Assembly: GCF_019925205.1 (NCBI RefSeq)
Contig: NC_083567.1
Location: 18,228,001-18,292,000 of the forward strand
From: Metopolophium dirhodum
Lineage: Eukaryota; Arthropoda; Insecta; Hemiptera; Aphididae
DNA length: 64,000 bases
Direction: 5' to 3'
Shown in pieces: positions 46,647 to 59,885 of this stretch. The position numbers and the translations under genes are program-made. The notes below the pieces were generated by a model. It was given only the letters and a program-made list of their open reading frames with translations, had not been told where the DNA came from and did not search any database. Position 1 is the stretch's first letter; every line of letters begins with the position of its first letter.

Positions 46647-47615
46647 CAGTGGCGCAACCAGGGGGGTGGACTCCGGGTCTGGACCCCCCCCCCTTGGCAC
46701 GTGTAATAGTAAATTAATTTCATTTTCTCAATAAACTTGAATAAAAATTAAATTTATAAATATAAATTGATTTTTCGACTACATCAATTAAGTAGTGTTG
46801 TGGCTACACTGCTACAGTGCAATAACCAATAATTTAATACTATCATGTTTACATGTTATCTGTAACCTTAATAATTATTATCATGACCATGGTTCTAGAC
46901 ATAGAGTAAACTATGGTTCTAGATATCTGATTTATATATTCTATAATACAACAATTAAATGATCGTTTCAATAATCATAAAGACATAATATCTGGTTTTC
47001 AAGTATTGATAAATCCATGCGCTAAAAGTGATCTTCATCATCTTGTAAAATATTATCAAGAAGATGTTGAAAGTTATGAAAAAGTTGTATCTGAGGTTGA
47101 TTTATGGCACAGATATTTAAATACAAATAATATTAAACCTCAGAATGCATTAGATGCGTTACTTATATGTAATCAGGACTTCTATCCAAATATTTATAAT
47201 TTATTGCACATCCTACTCCCAATTACATCTTGTGAGTCAGAAAGGTCATTTTCTTCACTGAAGCGAATCAAAACATATTTGAGGAACTCGACTTCTGAAA
47301 CCAGGTTACATGGATTAGCGGTTCTTAACATACACCGTGAAGTTCCAGTTACAGAAGATGAAGTAATTGAAGTATTAGCTTCAATAAATCGCCGCTTAGA
47401 TTTTTCATTGTAAAATTATGTCTTAAGAGGACGCTACCCATACATGCATGCAGGGTAGCATCCTCTTAATTAGTTTAGTACTTATTTAATATTTAAAATA
47501 ATAATAAAATTTAAAAAATGTATTGTTAATAAAAACATAAGAATATTGTTTATAAAAATTAAGATGGTTTATTTTGTCAGACCCCCCCCATGAAAAATTC
47601 CTGGTTGCGCCACTG
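46647..47615 (+). mobile_element. Internally deleted hAT with exact 8-bp TSD
   Basis: Ends CAGTGGCGCAACCAGG and CCTGGTTGCGCCACTG are perfect inverted repeats. ATATTTAT flanks both sides (46639-46646 and 47616-47623). At 969 bp it is too short for a full transposase and keeps only the 3' coding part. Confidence 0.95.
46951..47413 (+). pseudogene. hAT transposase C-terminal fragment (ZMYM1/THAP-type)
   Basis: An open frame that encodes the hAT C-terminal dimerisation region: NLLHILLPITSCESERSFSSLKRIKTYLR then LHGLAVLNIHRE, in the style of ZMYM1-like or P52/THAP-like hAT proteins. The first 400 residues or so, including the DDE core, are absent because of the internal deletion. There is no proper ATG start for this fragment. 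From 47624 to 48230 nothing else is seen. Confidence 0.85.
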
Positions 47616-48229
47616 ATATTTATGAAGAGTGGCTATCATTACCTACCTACATTATATTGTTCATCGGATAAAAAACTAGTATTTTTAGCCAAATTTTTAC
47701 GATTTGTATGTAGTTTGTCATAAAACTTTGACTTCATGTTAATCGTATGCATAGTAATGCCACACCGCGACGAGACACGAAAATGATGATAATGTAATAA
47801 ATTATACGTACGTCATTATAGTTCCTCAGAACCATTATTATAGTAGGATACGAATTTTAATCTTTATTGCGTCAAATCGTGCACACACGTACACGGTACG
47901 CGCATTTACGATAAACGATAAGTAAAGTCGTTGGTAATAGACGATACCCAATTTTGTTTATTTTATCATATTTCCTACTCCACGTTGGGCATTATCCATA
48001 ATACCTAAGCAAATAAGCTCATATTATGTATATTTCCAAGTGATTTTTGGCATTTTATATAATGCCTAGATGTTTTGCAAAATACCGGATTATCCATATG
48101 GCCGGAAACATATATAATTTATCTTTACTATATTCTGAGACTTAATATAGAATTTAAAATTAATTAATTTATATACACTATCGTCTTTTTAACATTAGTT
48201 TTTTGTTTATTTAACTTGTACAATATTTA

Positions 48230-48510
48230 ATAATGTGACACATATTATAATATCAAAGACATCGTGCGTAATATCTACACAATAATTTTCTATGACATAA
48301 AAATGTTCAATAGAGTTAAAAATTGAATTTATCAATTTCAGTCTCACTAAAGTTCAGTTTGGCTACACCTTGTAAGAAGTTATTTGCATTACGCATGAGC
48401 CATCTTCTTCACAAAGCTTATTTTCAACAGTTTTACGAGTCTTACAAAACCAGTTATAATAATTGGAAGAAAATGACTTCCTGAGTTCAAGTATTATATT
48501 ACTGAGCCTC
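48230..48510 (-). pseudogene. Faint transposon-like coding remnant
   Basis: On the minus strand a stretch reads SIEHFYVIENYCVDITHDVFD, resembling the 'DIMHD-EG' motif in a family of large transposon proteins. Nearby frames (FILRLSNIILELRK, CKTRKTVENKLCEEDGSC) may belong to the same decayed gene. Frames are short and broken. The identification is weak. From 48510 to 49027 nothing else is recognised. Confidence 0.3.
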
Positions 48511-49026
48511 AAAATGAATCCAAGAATAAAATTAACATAAAGTCACCAAGTTCAACTGTCATAATTATTCCTTAATTAGCAAGATAATTCACTAGCCTGT
48601 CATAACTTATTTTGAAATTGTTACCATGTTCGAAAAATTGTTTGAATTGGATTGTAATAGCAAGAGAGCACCTTTAGTTACTTTCTTATTATAAAAAATC
48701 TCCCCACAATAAAAGAACAGGACACATTTGATTATTGAAAGTCAGCAGCTGTTGGACATTGCATAACAATAGTTATTATAATTATTAAAGTGATGCTCTG
48801 TACTACAATAATATAAATGGATCTAGTATTCATACCTCAAGTCTATTAAAAATAGAAACTAATATAGGTTCTGAAATATTAATTTTAATCATATTTTTAT
48901 GAATGGAATATTAGGTTTTACTATATTTTCTTTTATTTTAGACTGAATATAAAGCATATCATCACTGTTATTGAAATTGTTAGTATTGTTTAAGCTTACA
49001 ATACATTTTAAAGTCGATTCGTACAA

Positions 49027-49780
49027 TTATTTTGCAGATTTTCCAAAGTTAAACGTATCCTTAAGTTCATCATAATTATTAATAGTTACTATCTTAAACA
49101 CGGCCGAGAGCGGTATCCGTCTTGACGTGTCTCGTGGTGTCGTCTGGTGTTGTGGGCGATCAGCTCCGAGCCCGAAAATGGAACATAGATGGTTGATTCG
49201 ACATAACACAAAGTTAATATAATAAACAACCAACAACGAACGTCGAGGTACTGGTATGTTGTACGAGGTTTATTTTACGTGGAATATATAGAAATGTTTA
49301 CAAAGATGTGGTTGCGGCGAGCGCGAAACACGTGAGACGTGAGTTTCACGGTGGATGCTATGTAGCCGCTAGTGGCTCGGCGTCGACCTGTGGTCTGGGG
49401 TTTATACGAATAGCCAAAGCTAAAACGGCGGTCCAAGGGTACGGTGTACTCGTAGTTTTTCGGGTAAAGTACTCACCGGATCGTGCGTTGTCGCATGTTG
49501 GTGTATATACACCGACATATGACGACGGACGAACGGAGTTGTTCGCGTGTGCGTGTTTTGCAAAAGACAGCGAGCCAGTCGCTCCGTCCCAGTTGACCGT
49601 CGCGCCATTCGAGCGTGCGTCCGCCGTTACCGTTCAGCGCGCTGGCGTTGCCTACCATGGACTGGTTGTTGGTAGAAGCTGGTGAGGTGGGAAAGCTACG
49701 TTTGAACGTCCACGACAATCTGTAGTAGAATCACGAATTATTAAGATATACTGGATACGGAACGCAGTGCCTTATATCAA
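49027..49780. other. GC-rich island, unclassified
   Basis: G+C is visibly well above the surrounding DNA. There are frames on both strands (49308-49685 plus, 49473-49718 minus), none with a recognisable domain and each shadowing the other. The minus-strand frame 49027-49236 ends near an AT stretch with 'ttattatattaacttt'. It may be a retroelement LTR or a gene's promoter-side CpG-rich segment. Confidence 0.35.
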
Positions 49781-49798
49781 CTCGTATTTCGACGCAAT

Positions 49799-49955
49799 AA
49801 CTTCTTACGTTGCGGCAGGACTACTTGCGCTTTATAGGATTGTTCTGTGTTAACCGGGAGAATAAGGAGCTAAATGGCAATAGTTCATTATTCTCCCGGT
49901 TAACACAGAACATTCCTATAAAGCGCTAGTAGTCCTGTCACAACGTAAGAAGGGG
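49799..49955. repeat. 157-bp near-perfect palindrome (MITE-like)
   Basis: Arms of about 65 bp: CTTCTTACGTTG..., with 'cgctttatagga' and 'tctgtgttaaccgggagaat', mirrored on the other side across about 25 bp. There is no clear target duplication. It is likely a foldback MITE. Confidence 0.85.
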
Positions 49956-52622
49956 CGGGCTTCACTTATCACAGGTTCGTTGTGTATCAGGTATATCTTA
50001 AATCGTGAGTAGAATATTCTACACTTGGGGTCATATTAGATGTTTCTTGTACACATCTACCACTTTGTAAAATGTGGGATGTTTTAGAAATAACAACTGC
50101 ATGTTTTTTTACTTACATACTTTTTACACGACAACAAGCAATTATCGTACGTATAACTCGTATATATAAATGTATCACTTTAATTACAATATTATCATTT
50201 TCATAATAATAATTATAACATTAAAAATATAAAATTTTGTTTTTACAAGATATCTCGTTATTTACACAAGGTATTATCCAAATGACAATATTAATATTAT
50301 CAAACATCAACAATATCTTATTAAATATTGCCTATTAAATTTTCTTGAATTAATTAGCTATAATTGTTGATTTAACAGTAATATTATTAATCTTTTGGCA
50401 CCAATATTTTTATTATCATATTGATAAATGATAATAATATCATATATTACATCGTTTTTACAAAATGTCTTGTTATTCATACATATGATGAACATTGGTA
50501 ACCTTCGACAATGTCAAAATATTATTAATATTACAAATGATATTTTTTCGGTGTTAGTAGCACCTACGCCACTTTTTATGCTTAACGCGTTTAAAACACT
50601 ATGATTCGGAGTTATTATTAATTCCAATCTAAATTTAACTAATATTTTTTTAGTGTTCAAACAAACCTAACCAATATTTAATTAAATTTTATAAATATTT
50701 ATAAATATTTAAAATTTTTTTTTATAATTTTATAAATATTTAAAATAAAATGTAGACAGAAAATAAAAAAAAAAATTAATTAGGAATGATGAATAAATTG
50801 CATTATGAACTTACGAGTAATACAAAGTATACAAAAAAACTGGTTCCTCGGATGTTTAAATTATTTATTTTAAATCAAAGATTTCATCATACGAGATAAA
50901 TTAACTAAATGTTTAACATATTTTTGATGATTGTCTTCTGGTTTACCTCCAGGCTTCAATGTTATCGTTATTTGCAGTTTAATTTTGATTGATTTAAGAA
51001 AAATGTGATTTGCACAATGCAGAAACAGTGAATGTTGAGATGACTACAAACAAAAATAATTTATTATTTATTAAAAGTTAAATAGTATACACATAATTTT
51101 TTTTTTCCTAACATTAGCACGTCATTAGCTTGCATTTGTACGACTGTCGCCGAAGTCTTTATTTTACGATTTTCTACATTCACGCATTACCCGATCCCCT
51201 CACAAACTGGAAATAATCTGTTATTTGCAATTTTTTTTTTACCAAACATTAGCATGCATTTTCACGACCATTTTGGAAATTTACTCGACTTTTATTTACG
51301 AGTTTTTAATAAAAAAAAACCACGAGGGGGCTGGGCGTAATGTTACTTTAATCCCCACACCGTCCCACCACAAATGAAATACACTCTTTTTTACAATTTT
51401 TTTTTATTTGTTATAGCATTATTTTTCATTACCTCATCAAAAACTCACATGTTTTATAAGGGGATTCTTTGGACATAACTGAATTAAGGAAAGTTACTAT
51501 AGATTTCCGAAACTGTTTTGGGTTAATAAGTAAAATTAACCCATAGCAATCTTCTACTGTACCTACTTGAGTAAGAGTATTTGAGTAAAGCTGTAAAAGT
51601 ATTCATATACTTTTTAAGTACCAACTCAAGTACGTATGTTTTGAAATACTTTTAAAAAAAGTACTCGGACAAAGTATTTTAAATATTTTTCAAAGCATTT
51701 GTATTTAAAATCAAATTCTAATTTCAAATACTTTTTCTTGTTAGTTAATATATTTTCTATTTTAATTTTAATCACGAAAATAAAAAAATTGAAATTACCC
51801 AAAAATAATTTTGCAATCTAATCATTTCCCGCTATACGGTTCAGTATAACTTTTTTATGACTATTGATAGTATTCGCAGTACTACCATGTTTAAGGAATA
51901 AGGATACAAGTGGTAATGAAAATTGTTGCACAAAATAATTTACCTTTATTTAGTTTTTGCTGTTGCTCTTCTATAACAAAAAGTAATTATAAAATACGTT
52001 ATTATATTGGCTGCTAGGAACTTGTGGGGTACATAGAAACTTCTTAGTTCTTAATTACTACTCAATAGACCATGTTGCTTTTGATACAATCACTTAACTT
52101 AATATCATAAATAATACTTATATTATGCAGATATCTTCAATACTATGAATAACGTATATTAGTAGTATACTTATTAGATTTGGAAAAAGCTTATGACATG
52201 GTATAGTGTAACAGAGTGCTCCACATTATTGAAAATGTGGAATGAATAAAAACCTATAACTAAAGTATTCCTTAAGTTAACTTTGAAAAATTCGTTGCAC
52301 ATGCAATTGGTTCGAACCAAAATTCGTAATCATTATGATAGACAACAATCAGTCCTCATTGTTATTATGTTTCTGTCTTAACTACCTATTTACACTATGT
52401 CATGTCAAAGTCATCCATTTTAATACAACCACTATATTTATGGGGGTTATATTAATTTAAACTATTATTTTTATCCATACTGTTCGTTAAATTTACTCTG
52501 AATCTCTATAGTTTTAATAAATTAATATGGAAGATATTAAGATATTGTTTTAGTTCATAAATTTACATTCTTACATAATTGATTCTATTCCCTTGTTCAT
52601 TCTTCGTCGTTTACCATGACGT
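49956..52622. other. AT-rich intergenic, nothing recognised
   Basis: No long frame or clear repeat. Two short 'aatatttataaatattt' direct repeats occur near 50690-50750. Confidence 0.6.
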
Positions 52623-52630
52623 GTTATATG

Positions 52631-53774
52631 TGGGTGGGTGTCAACTGTCCGAAAATCATATTTTCGAAAGTCTTGTGTTCGAAAATGTGTGTTCGAAAGT
52701 TCATGTCACCGAAAAATTGTATCTTAGAAAAACCATGTGTTCAATAAGTCATGTGCTTGAAAGGTAATTTGTTCGAATAGTTATATTTCAATAAAATTGT
52801 CAGACTAATCTAAAGTACATTAATATGTATTTTATAAAATATAATAAAACAAACCCACATACTAATGAAAATATAATAGTAGGTATATAACGTTCCTGCG
52901 ATTGCAGCGTGGTATATTTGTATTGGTTTATCTTGATTTTATCGGGCACATTTTTTTATATTTTCTTTTATTTTTCTTGCTCCTACACTTATTGGATCAG
53001 CTCCGTGAGAATGGTGATTTTCAGAAAAAATACAATTTTTGTCAATATAGTGTTCATTGTTTTCACAAAAAGTCCGAATTTTTGCACCCCATTGTTTTTC
53101 ACAAGTCCAATAAAAAATATGTTTATCGTCTATTTTTCTTATGTAGTCTTTATTTTTTATGTATAAATAATTATTAATACTTAAAACTACACCACCATGA
53201 ATACTATTTAAAATTTCTATGTTCATTTTTAAAAGCACGTTATTTTCAGCAACAAAAATCAATTGCGTATGTCCGATGTCGTACTATACTGACTATGTTC
53301 CTGTTAACTATAACGTATTCTAGATAAAATTTTAACATGTATATACTCTGTCCCACGAGAGATCATGCCGCGCACCGACCAAAACTAGTCCCCCCACGCT
53401 TCATACCTGTCACAGGCGAACCAGTTTCGACAGCAGGGTGACGCAAGGGGATGCGCAGAACCGGCATGTTCTCTCGTGGGACAGAGTATAGTATATAATC
53501 GCATAACGCATATTGTTATACTTATCGATTACTTATCGATTACTCACGCAATACGAAAAACCTGTTTTCTGTTTGAGATATATCGGATCATGTTCTAGAA
53601 TTCTTAGTTTCGCAGTTTTTTTTTTAAATTCTAACAAATAATCTTTCAAACAAATGACTTGTCGAACACATGGCTTTTCTAAGATAAGATTTTTCGATAA
53701 CATGAACTTTCGAACACACATTTTCGAACACATGACTTTCGAACACACGGCCGTCGAACAGGCAACCGGCACCC
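52631..53774. mobile_element. TIR element with TTCGAA-rich subterminal repeats, 8-bp TSD
   Basis: GTTATATG flanks both sides (52623-52630 and 53775-53782). The ends GGGTG-rich and ...GGCACCC are followed by about 150 bp of inverted sequence built from repeated 'TTCGAAA(A/G)' and 'CATGTG' blocks. The 8-bp duplication suggests a hAT or P-like superfamily. There is no transposase frame. A second MITE (53342-53490) is nested inside. Confidence 0.85.
53342..53490. mobile_element. Short MITE, ~29-bp TIRs
   Basis: TATACTCTGTCCCACGAGAG at the left pairs with its inverse at the right with one mismatch in about 29 bases; the inner core is GC-rich. A TA target duplication is possible because both ends carry TATA. 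At 149 bp it has no coding capacity. Confidence 0.8.
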
Positions 53775-53782
53775 GTTATATG

Positions 53783-55079
53783 TTTGTATGTAGACCCTTC
53801 CCCCTTAGAAAATTTCTAAATACGCCTCTGGTTCGTTATAGTGCAGTACCTCATGCGTTAAAACAATACGAATTAAAATTAAAATTAAATTTTCAGTGTC
53901 GTTCACCATTGGGGTGACAAATTTATTTCGTTTGTTATTGCACATATTCATGTCAATAGGGAATGGTGATAATATATAAATTTGTGTACAATTAAAAATA
54001 TTGGTGTACCTAAACTTATCGAAATTTTAAATTTGTAAACCACTTATTTATTAATTATTTAGCATAAATCGTTGTGAACTTATTCACAGAAAATTAGATA
54101 ATTTAACGTCGAGCATCTCCACACACAGTGAATTTTTTAAGATTTAACTGAATATAAAAAAAAATTATTATTAATAATAAATAGAGTTCGTAAAATACTT
54201 ACTTATTTTATACTTATTAATTTGTATTAATGTATACGTGTAATAGAATAGTACGGAATCTAAAATTATAAAAAGAACAACATAATGATTAGTGAAAATA
54301 TTCAAACGCATATTAATATTTCTAGTTTATATGTTTTTAGTACTAAATTATATATTTAATTGTATGATGTTTGTATTTGTGTGTATTTTTATATATAATA
54401 TAATATATTATACTGCAGTAAATACAGTGTATTTTTTATGAACTTGATAACTAATTGCGTACACAATTGAATTTATAATAAATGATTTGTAATAAAGGTG
54501 AAAATAAAGAGTGTGACAATTAAATTGATAAATTAATTTAATTTTCAGTTTTTGACTGAAGTGTTCTAGCTATTGGATTTACAATAATGAAATATTTTTT
54601 TGGTTCTGTAATTACGGTTTGGAGCTTATATAATATTTAAGTTCGAACTCATGTCTGAGAAAAAGTTGTATCCAGGTGGTGCAAAGGATGTAGGGAGGAG
54701 AATAAAAAGTAGACAATTCTTGGTACTAAATGGAGCAGAAACAAAAAAAAAAAAGAATACATTTTCTTCAAATTATTATTAAATATTCAATTATTTTAGT
54801 CAAGGTTATTCAAAGCGATTTGTTCAAAAAACAATGTAAAAAAGTGAATCATCATGGGATGCCCGGCAGATATAGAAAATATACATGAAAATTGCAAGAT
54901 TGGTTTATTAAAGAAAATAAACACGGCATAATCAAAAACAAAATATTCTGATTTTTTTAAGAAAAATTTATTTTAATTTTAAAAGCACAATAGATGTTTT
55001 GAACGCGTGGCAGCACGTTCATAGCGCGCTTAGTGTGCTTTCCGAATATGTGCGTGTTATTAGCATTTCGCGCATTGTG
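53783..55079. other. AT-rich intergenic, nothing recognised
   Basis: No supportable gene or repeat. Confidence 0.6.
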
Positions 55080-55330
55080 TGATTTCCACGTGAATGTATT
55101 CAATTTACAATGATGTGTGTTTTTTTTTTCTTTTCGTCAGAAATATTTTTTAAAATGCATTTTACGAGATCAGCATATTTTCAGATAGAAAAGTGAATCT
55201 AGTTAGTATCTTTGGGAGGTTAGAATTAAAAATTCAAAGATGTTTTAGAAAGCGTCAAGGAAAACAAAAAAAAGTGGTAATTTTTGAAAAATCCAATTCT
55301 ATTTTATTGAAGTAACTCAAAAAATAATAA
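55080..55330 (+). repeat. Partial copy of the 741-1808 repeat
   Basis: Shares 'acaatgatgtgtgttttt', 'agaaaagtgaatctagtt' and the following wording with about 790-1000. Diverged and truncated. Confidence 0.5.
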
Positions 55331-55544
55331 CCATAGTCATTTGAAATATTATTTATATTATAATTTTCAATAAATGGTTACAATTTAGAAGTGTTTTTGA
55401 GTTAATTATTACCTCATAGAAATAATTGTTTTTAAATTATTCTCGATAAATACATTTTCACTAAATAAAAAAGCTTGACGATTTAACACCTGTTTCCTTA
55501 TAAGTTTGATTATTGTAAGTTCGAAAATATTAAAGATACATACA

Positions 55545-56320
55545 TCCAAGAGGCAATAGACATACTAAGAGAAGGATCAATGACAGGAAAATAAATTGAT
55601 ATGCTTCGCAGATGATGCAGCAGTAACAGCTGAAAATGAAGAGGAATTTAATGATGCTGAGATATAACTGAACATAAAAATAAATACGAAAAAGACCAAA
55701 GTACTTGTATGTAGCTGGAAAAAATAATATTAGGGTAAGAATACATCTGAAAAATAACCATTGAATACAGAAAGTAGAAGATTTTGCATTTTTAGGAAGC
55801 ATAATAAGTGAAGATGGAAGATGTAAAAGAGAAAGGGTAAAGCAAATATGCCATGCGATAATATCATTTAACAAAAAAAGAGGACTTTTTACTTCAAGAA
55901 ATATCAGCATACACACCAGGATTAATCTTCTGAAGATTGATGTATGGAGTATAATGCTATATGGCAGCGAAACATAGACGATTGCCAAAGAGGAACAGAG
56001 AAAATAGAAGCTTTTCAGATGTGGTGCTACAGAAGAAAACTTAAAATAAGTTAGACAATGTAACAAACGAGGAAGTATTAGAAAGAATGTTTGAGATAAG
56101 AACGCTATGGATACTATCAAGAAAAGGAAAAAGGAATGGATTGAACATGTGGAAGTTGAGGCATTGCAGGATGCTGGGATTAATTAAAGAAGGATGCGTA
56201 GATGGTAAAAATTCTAGGGGAAGACCACGAATGGAGTATATGCAACAAATAATAAAGGACCATGGGTGTAATTCTTACGAAAAAACAAAGAGGAAGGCAA
56301 GTAACAGGGAATAGTGGGGA
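55545..56320 (+). pseudogene. Decayed LINE reverse transcriptase, C-terminal part
   Basis: Plus-strand frames in pieces encode FADDAAVTAENEEEF (the polymerase FADD motif, near 55605), then a KTKVLVCSW-like stretch, FAFLGSIISEDGRCKRE near 55780, RINLLKIDVWSIMLYGSET near 55920 and a final GRPRMEYMQQIIKD near 56220. This order is that of RTE/'craniofacial development protein 2-like' and related non-LTR elements. Several stops and frameshifts. The long minus-strand frame at 55530-56120 is only its antisense. Confidence 0.75.
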
Positions 56321-56329
56321 ATTGCTATA

Positions 56330-59190
56330 AATCAATATTAGTATTGAATATAAAAGAGAAAGAGTATATATCCTATTATTTCTGTAAAAGTGTCAGCAAT
56401 GATACTACGCAAATCGGATAATAGGTCACTGGCTAAGTATTCCTCTTCACCAGAGGGTGTGCAGTAAACACCTAAAAAGACCGAAACGTCAAAGATTTTA
56501 GTAGGTATACAAATTAATTTACATTTATGATGTATTAGTACATGAGGTGATACAATTAAGTTCTAAATTACAAATCCCTATTTAAATATTTAAAATAAGT
56601 CTAAAATAATGTTGTAATCTAATTATTCTCTGCTATATGATTCAGAATAACTGTTTTTATGATAATAAATAATATTCACAAAAGGTAGATACTACCATTT
56701 TTAAGGATATGTGTAAAAGAGAAAAATGGTGTCCAAAATAATTTACTTTTCATTTTCAGTGGAATATTTTTCACTCCTATAATAATAGTTAATTATAAAA
56801 CATGTAATTAAATGTGCGTCTAGGAACTACATATTATGTAACTATAATTATAATCATTGAGTACTGTAAATTTTTTATCAGATAAAAAAATATACTCGTA
56901 CAAATAAGCATAGGATGTCTGGTGAATCATAATTAAAATAAACATATCAATGGCCTCCATTCCATTCATTCTAAAATTGGTAGGGTAGACATCAGAAATT
57001 TAAAATGTACATAAAAATCTTGAATGAGGAAAATTATACTCTCAAATGACATTTCGGTTATAATTGAAATTTGAGTTAAGGTGGTAATTAAATCAGCAGT
57101 GATAAGATTACAATTTGTTAGTCAATATTTGTAACAATCACAGTAGGTATATGACGCAAAAATAGTTAGATACGTATCGGACAGTGTTTCAGTAAACAGC
57201 CACTTTCTAAAATCATACATCTACAGTCTATACATTGTTTTTACCTGTTACAGGACTCTTCATATTTTCTACAGTATAACATACGAAAGTGTTAATTATC
57301 ATTAATATATTTATAATGTTTGCTTGATATTTAAATAAAGTGCGAAAGCCATACAAGACATGTACTGTACATTGTGTAACACAAGTCAAGTAAATGGTCA
57401 TGCAACCAAATATTGTACCACAATACCTACAGCAGAATGATGTTTCTTTGACTAGTGAATATTGACACAAATGTAGAAATTATGGTGGGACTAAGTCTGG
57501 ACCTGGTAAAGTGTCAATGCCTCTATATTTAAGATTTCTTCAAATACTTAAGCAATTGATATTGTACAATTTGATAAATCAACAATTTCATTCATATCTC
57601 AGAATCTCTGGCTTAGTAAAAACTTATGAGAAATGTTTGCGAGAAGATAAATAATTTTGAATACGTATTACATTTGGAGTAACGTTTTTAGTTTAATTTA
57701 AAAAAATTTTCAGAATCACTTTTTCAGGATAAGTGTTTAAAGGATTTATGAGCGAGGTATTTAGAAAGTAGCAATTGTTTTAGTTCATGACTTAATCAAT
57801 GAGGACATTTAATTCAGACAGTTAATTTCTTTAGTAAAATTTTTTTAATAACATCTAAATTTATTTCACAGAATTTATTACAAGCTGTTTCTACTTTATA
57901 CGTTATTAAATTTATAGAGAATATTCTAATTTACTATAATCTACTTATACGATTAATTTTTGAGTAAATTGATTTTCTATAGTGAGAATAATCTATACCT
58001 AACTGAGTTAAAAAATAAGTCAAGTAAAGATCCAAACGTATTAATTAATGAATTGAATTGACCAAACTCGTTCAAAGTAAACACAGGTAACACTACATTC
58101 TGACTCTCAGAATACGATCGAATTGTAGGACACTGCTATTGGAAAACATGGGTATAACAGGTAAACATAGTCACTAATTCACCATCATAAGACGTCATGA
58201 CCGAAAACTTAACATGGTTAGGGCATAAATGCCAGAGGCCATTCAGAGGAGATGCAAGAAGCTACTACAACAACTTTTTCGAACGAGTTTAATCTATATA
58301 TTACTTTATACTATATAACTATATTAATTAGTATTTATAATCAATGGTATAACTTATATTAGTGAAACGTCATCAGTATTATTTCAATTAAATTATAATC
58401 AATTAAAGTTATAGATAATAATTTATAATCATTTTCTTACCTATAATTGATAAATCCATTGATGCTATGATATTTTTGTATGGATTTTTCTCTAATAAAT
58501 ACATATAATATAATATATTGCATTATTACATAAAATAGGTAATTGTCTTATTCTACTATAATTTTTATTTTAGTAATATTTAGTAATATTTAGTTTATTT
58601 ATGATTTCTATACCCAATTATGAATTAGATTTTTCATTTAAAATTATTTGTATATAATAGTATACGAATAGTGAATATAATTTTTTGATATTGGTTTTTC
58701 CGCTTTCCTCGTAAATTGGTTAAAACATACATATAATAATTAAGTGCATACAATATTGACAATGTGATGCTTGTCTCCATGTTCGAAATTTTTGTAAGAA
58801 ACTTTCTCAATATCTTGTAAGGAAATGTACTCGCAATTGTTTTGTTACCATCAAAAGAGTCCAGAATTAGGTTGAACATACACAGTTTTACATCATCTCT
58901 GTTAAGTCAAGAATATCGCATTTTGTGTTATATTTGTTTACGAAAATCGTAACAAGATTTTGAGAAAATTCAAAATCTAATAAAATATATTAAAGAATAA
59001 AGGACTACCGCAAATGTTATGGTAACGGTACGCTGGCACCTGACGTACAAAATTAAAATTATCTACTTCCTTGCAACTTAAAAAAAATATAGTAGTAAAA
59101 TTATTATTATTATTATGATGATTTCGTTATATTTGAATAGGTAAATAATATTATACGAATATTCTAAGCTTGGGGTGCCAGCAGGTGGTC
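56330..59190. other. AT-rich intergenic, nothing recognised
   Basis: No supported gene. Small frames at 57228 and 58634 on the minus strand have no recognisable features. Confidence 0.6.
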
Positions 59191-59214
59191 TTATCATATT
59201 TACGTACGTTTCTC

Positions 59215-59885
59215 CAGCCCCCCCCCCCATATCGAATTTCAAACTTTTTTTCGGTTAAATATTTTAGCGTGCAATTAGCGTGAATTGGCGCGTGACTGGT
59301 TTTGAAATTTGCGTAGCACTAGGTCAGGTTTAAAAATGTAAACAAAGTGGGGGGGGGGCTGTAGAAAACGTTTCTTCATCCGAATTTTGAACTTTAAGGA
59401 CTTTTTTTTGTCTCAATATTTAGCGTGCAATTGGCGTGAATTTGCGTGACCTATTTCGAAACCGTAAAACCCAAAGCCTCAAGTACCGTGGGGCTTTTCC
59501 CCTTTTATTGCCATTTCCCCAGCCCCCCCCCCCCCGACGACAAAAACATTTTTTTTCGAATTTTTTTTCAACGCCAATATTTAGCGTGCAATTGGCGTGA
59601 ATTTGCGTGACCTATTTCGAAACCGTAAACCCAAAGCCCCAAGTACCGTGGGCTTTTTCCCCTTTATTGACATTTCCCCAGGCCCCCCCCCCCCCCCCCC
59701 CCCCCCAGACGACAAAAACATTTTTTTTTCGAATTTTTTTCAACGCCATTATTTAGCGTGCAATTGGCGTGAATTTGCGTGACCTATTTCGAACCCTGCA
59801 TTCAAAGCACCAAGTACCAGGAGCGATACCATTTTTTAGATATTTTCTCCGCCCCCCCCCCCCCCCCCCCCCCCCCCCCATAAAC
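59215..59885 (+). repeat. ~170-bp tandem repeat with expanding poly-C tracts
   Basis: About four units contain 'tttagcgtgcaattggcgtg', 'aatttgcgtgacctatttcg' and 'aagtaccgtggg'. Each ends in a homopolymer of C (G in unit two): about 11, 11, 13, 24 and 28 bases at 59218, 59351, 59523, 59683 and 59852. Proline-rich frames crossing the tracts are artefacts. Tract lengths are likely unreliable in any assembly. Confidence 0.85.

Noticed and set aside
55530..56120. 196-aa minus-strand frame with hydrophobic segments
   Set aside because: It is antisense to a recognisable decayed reverse transcriptase.
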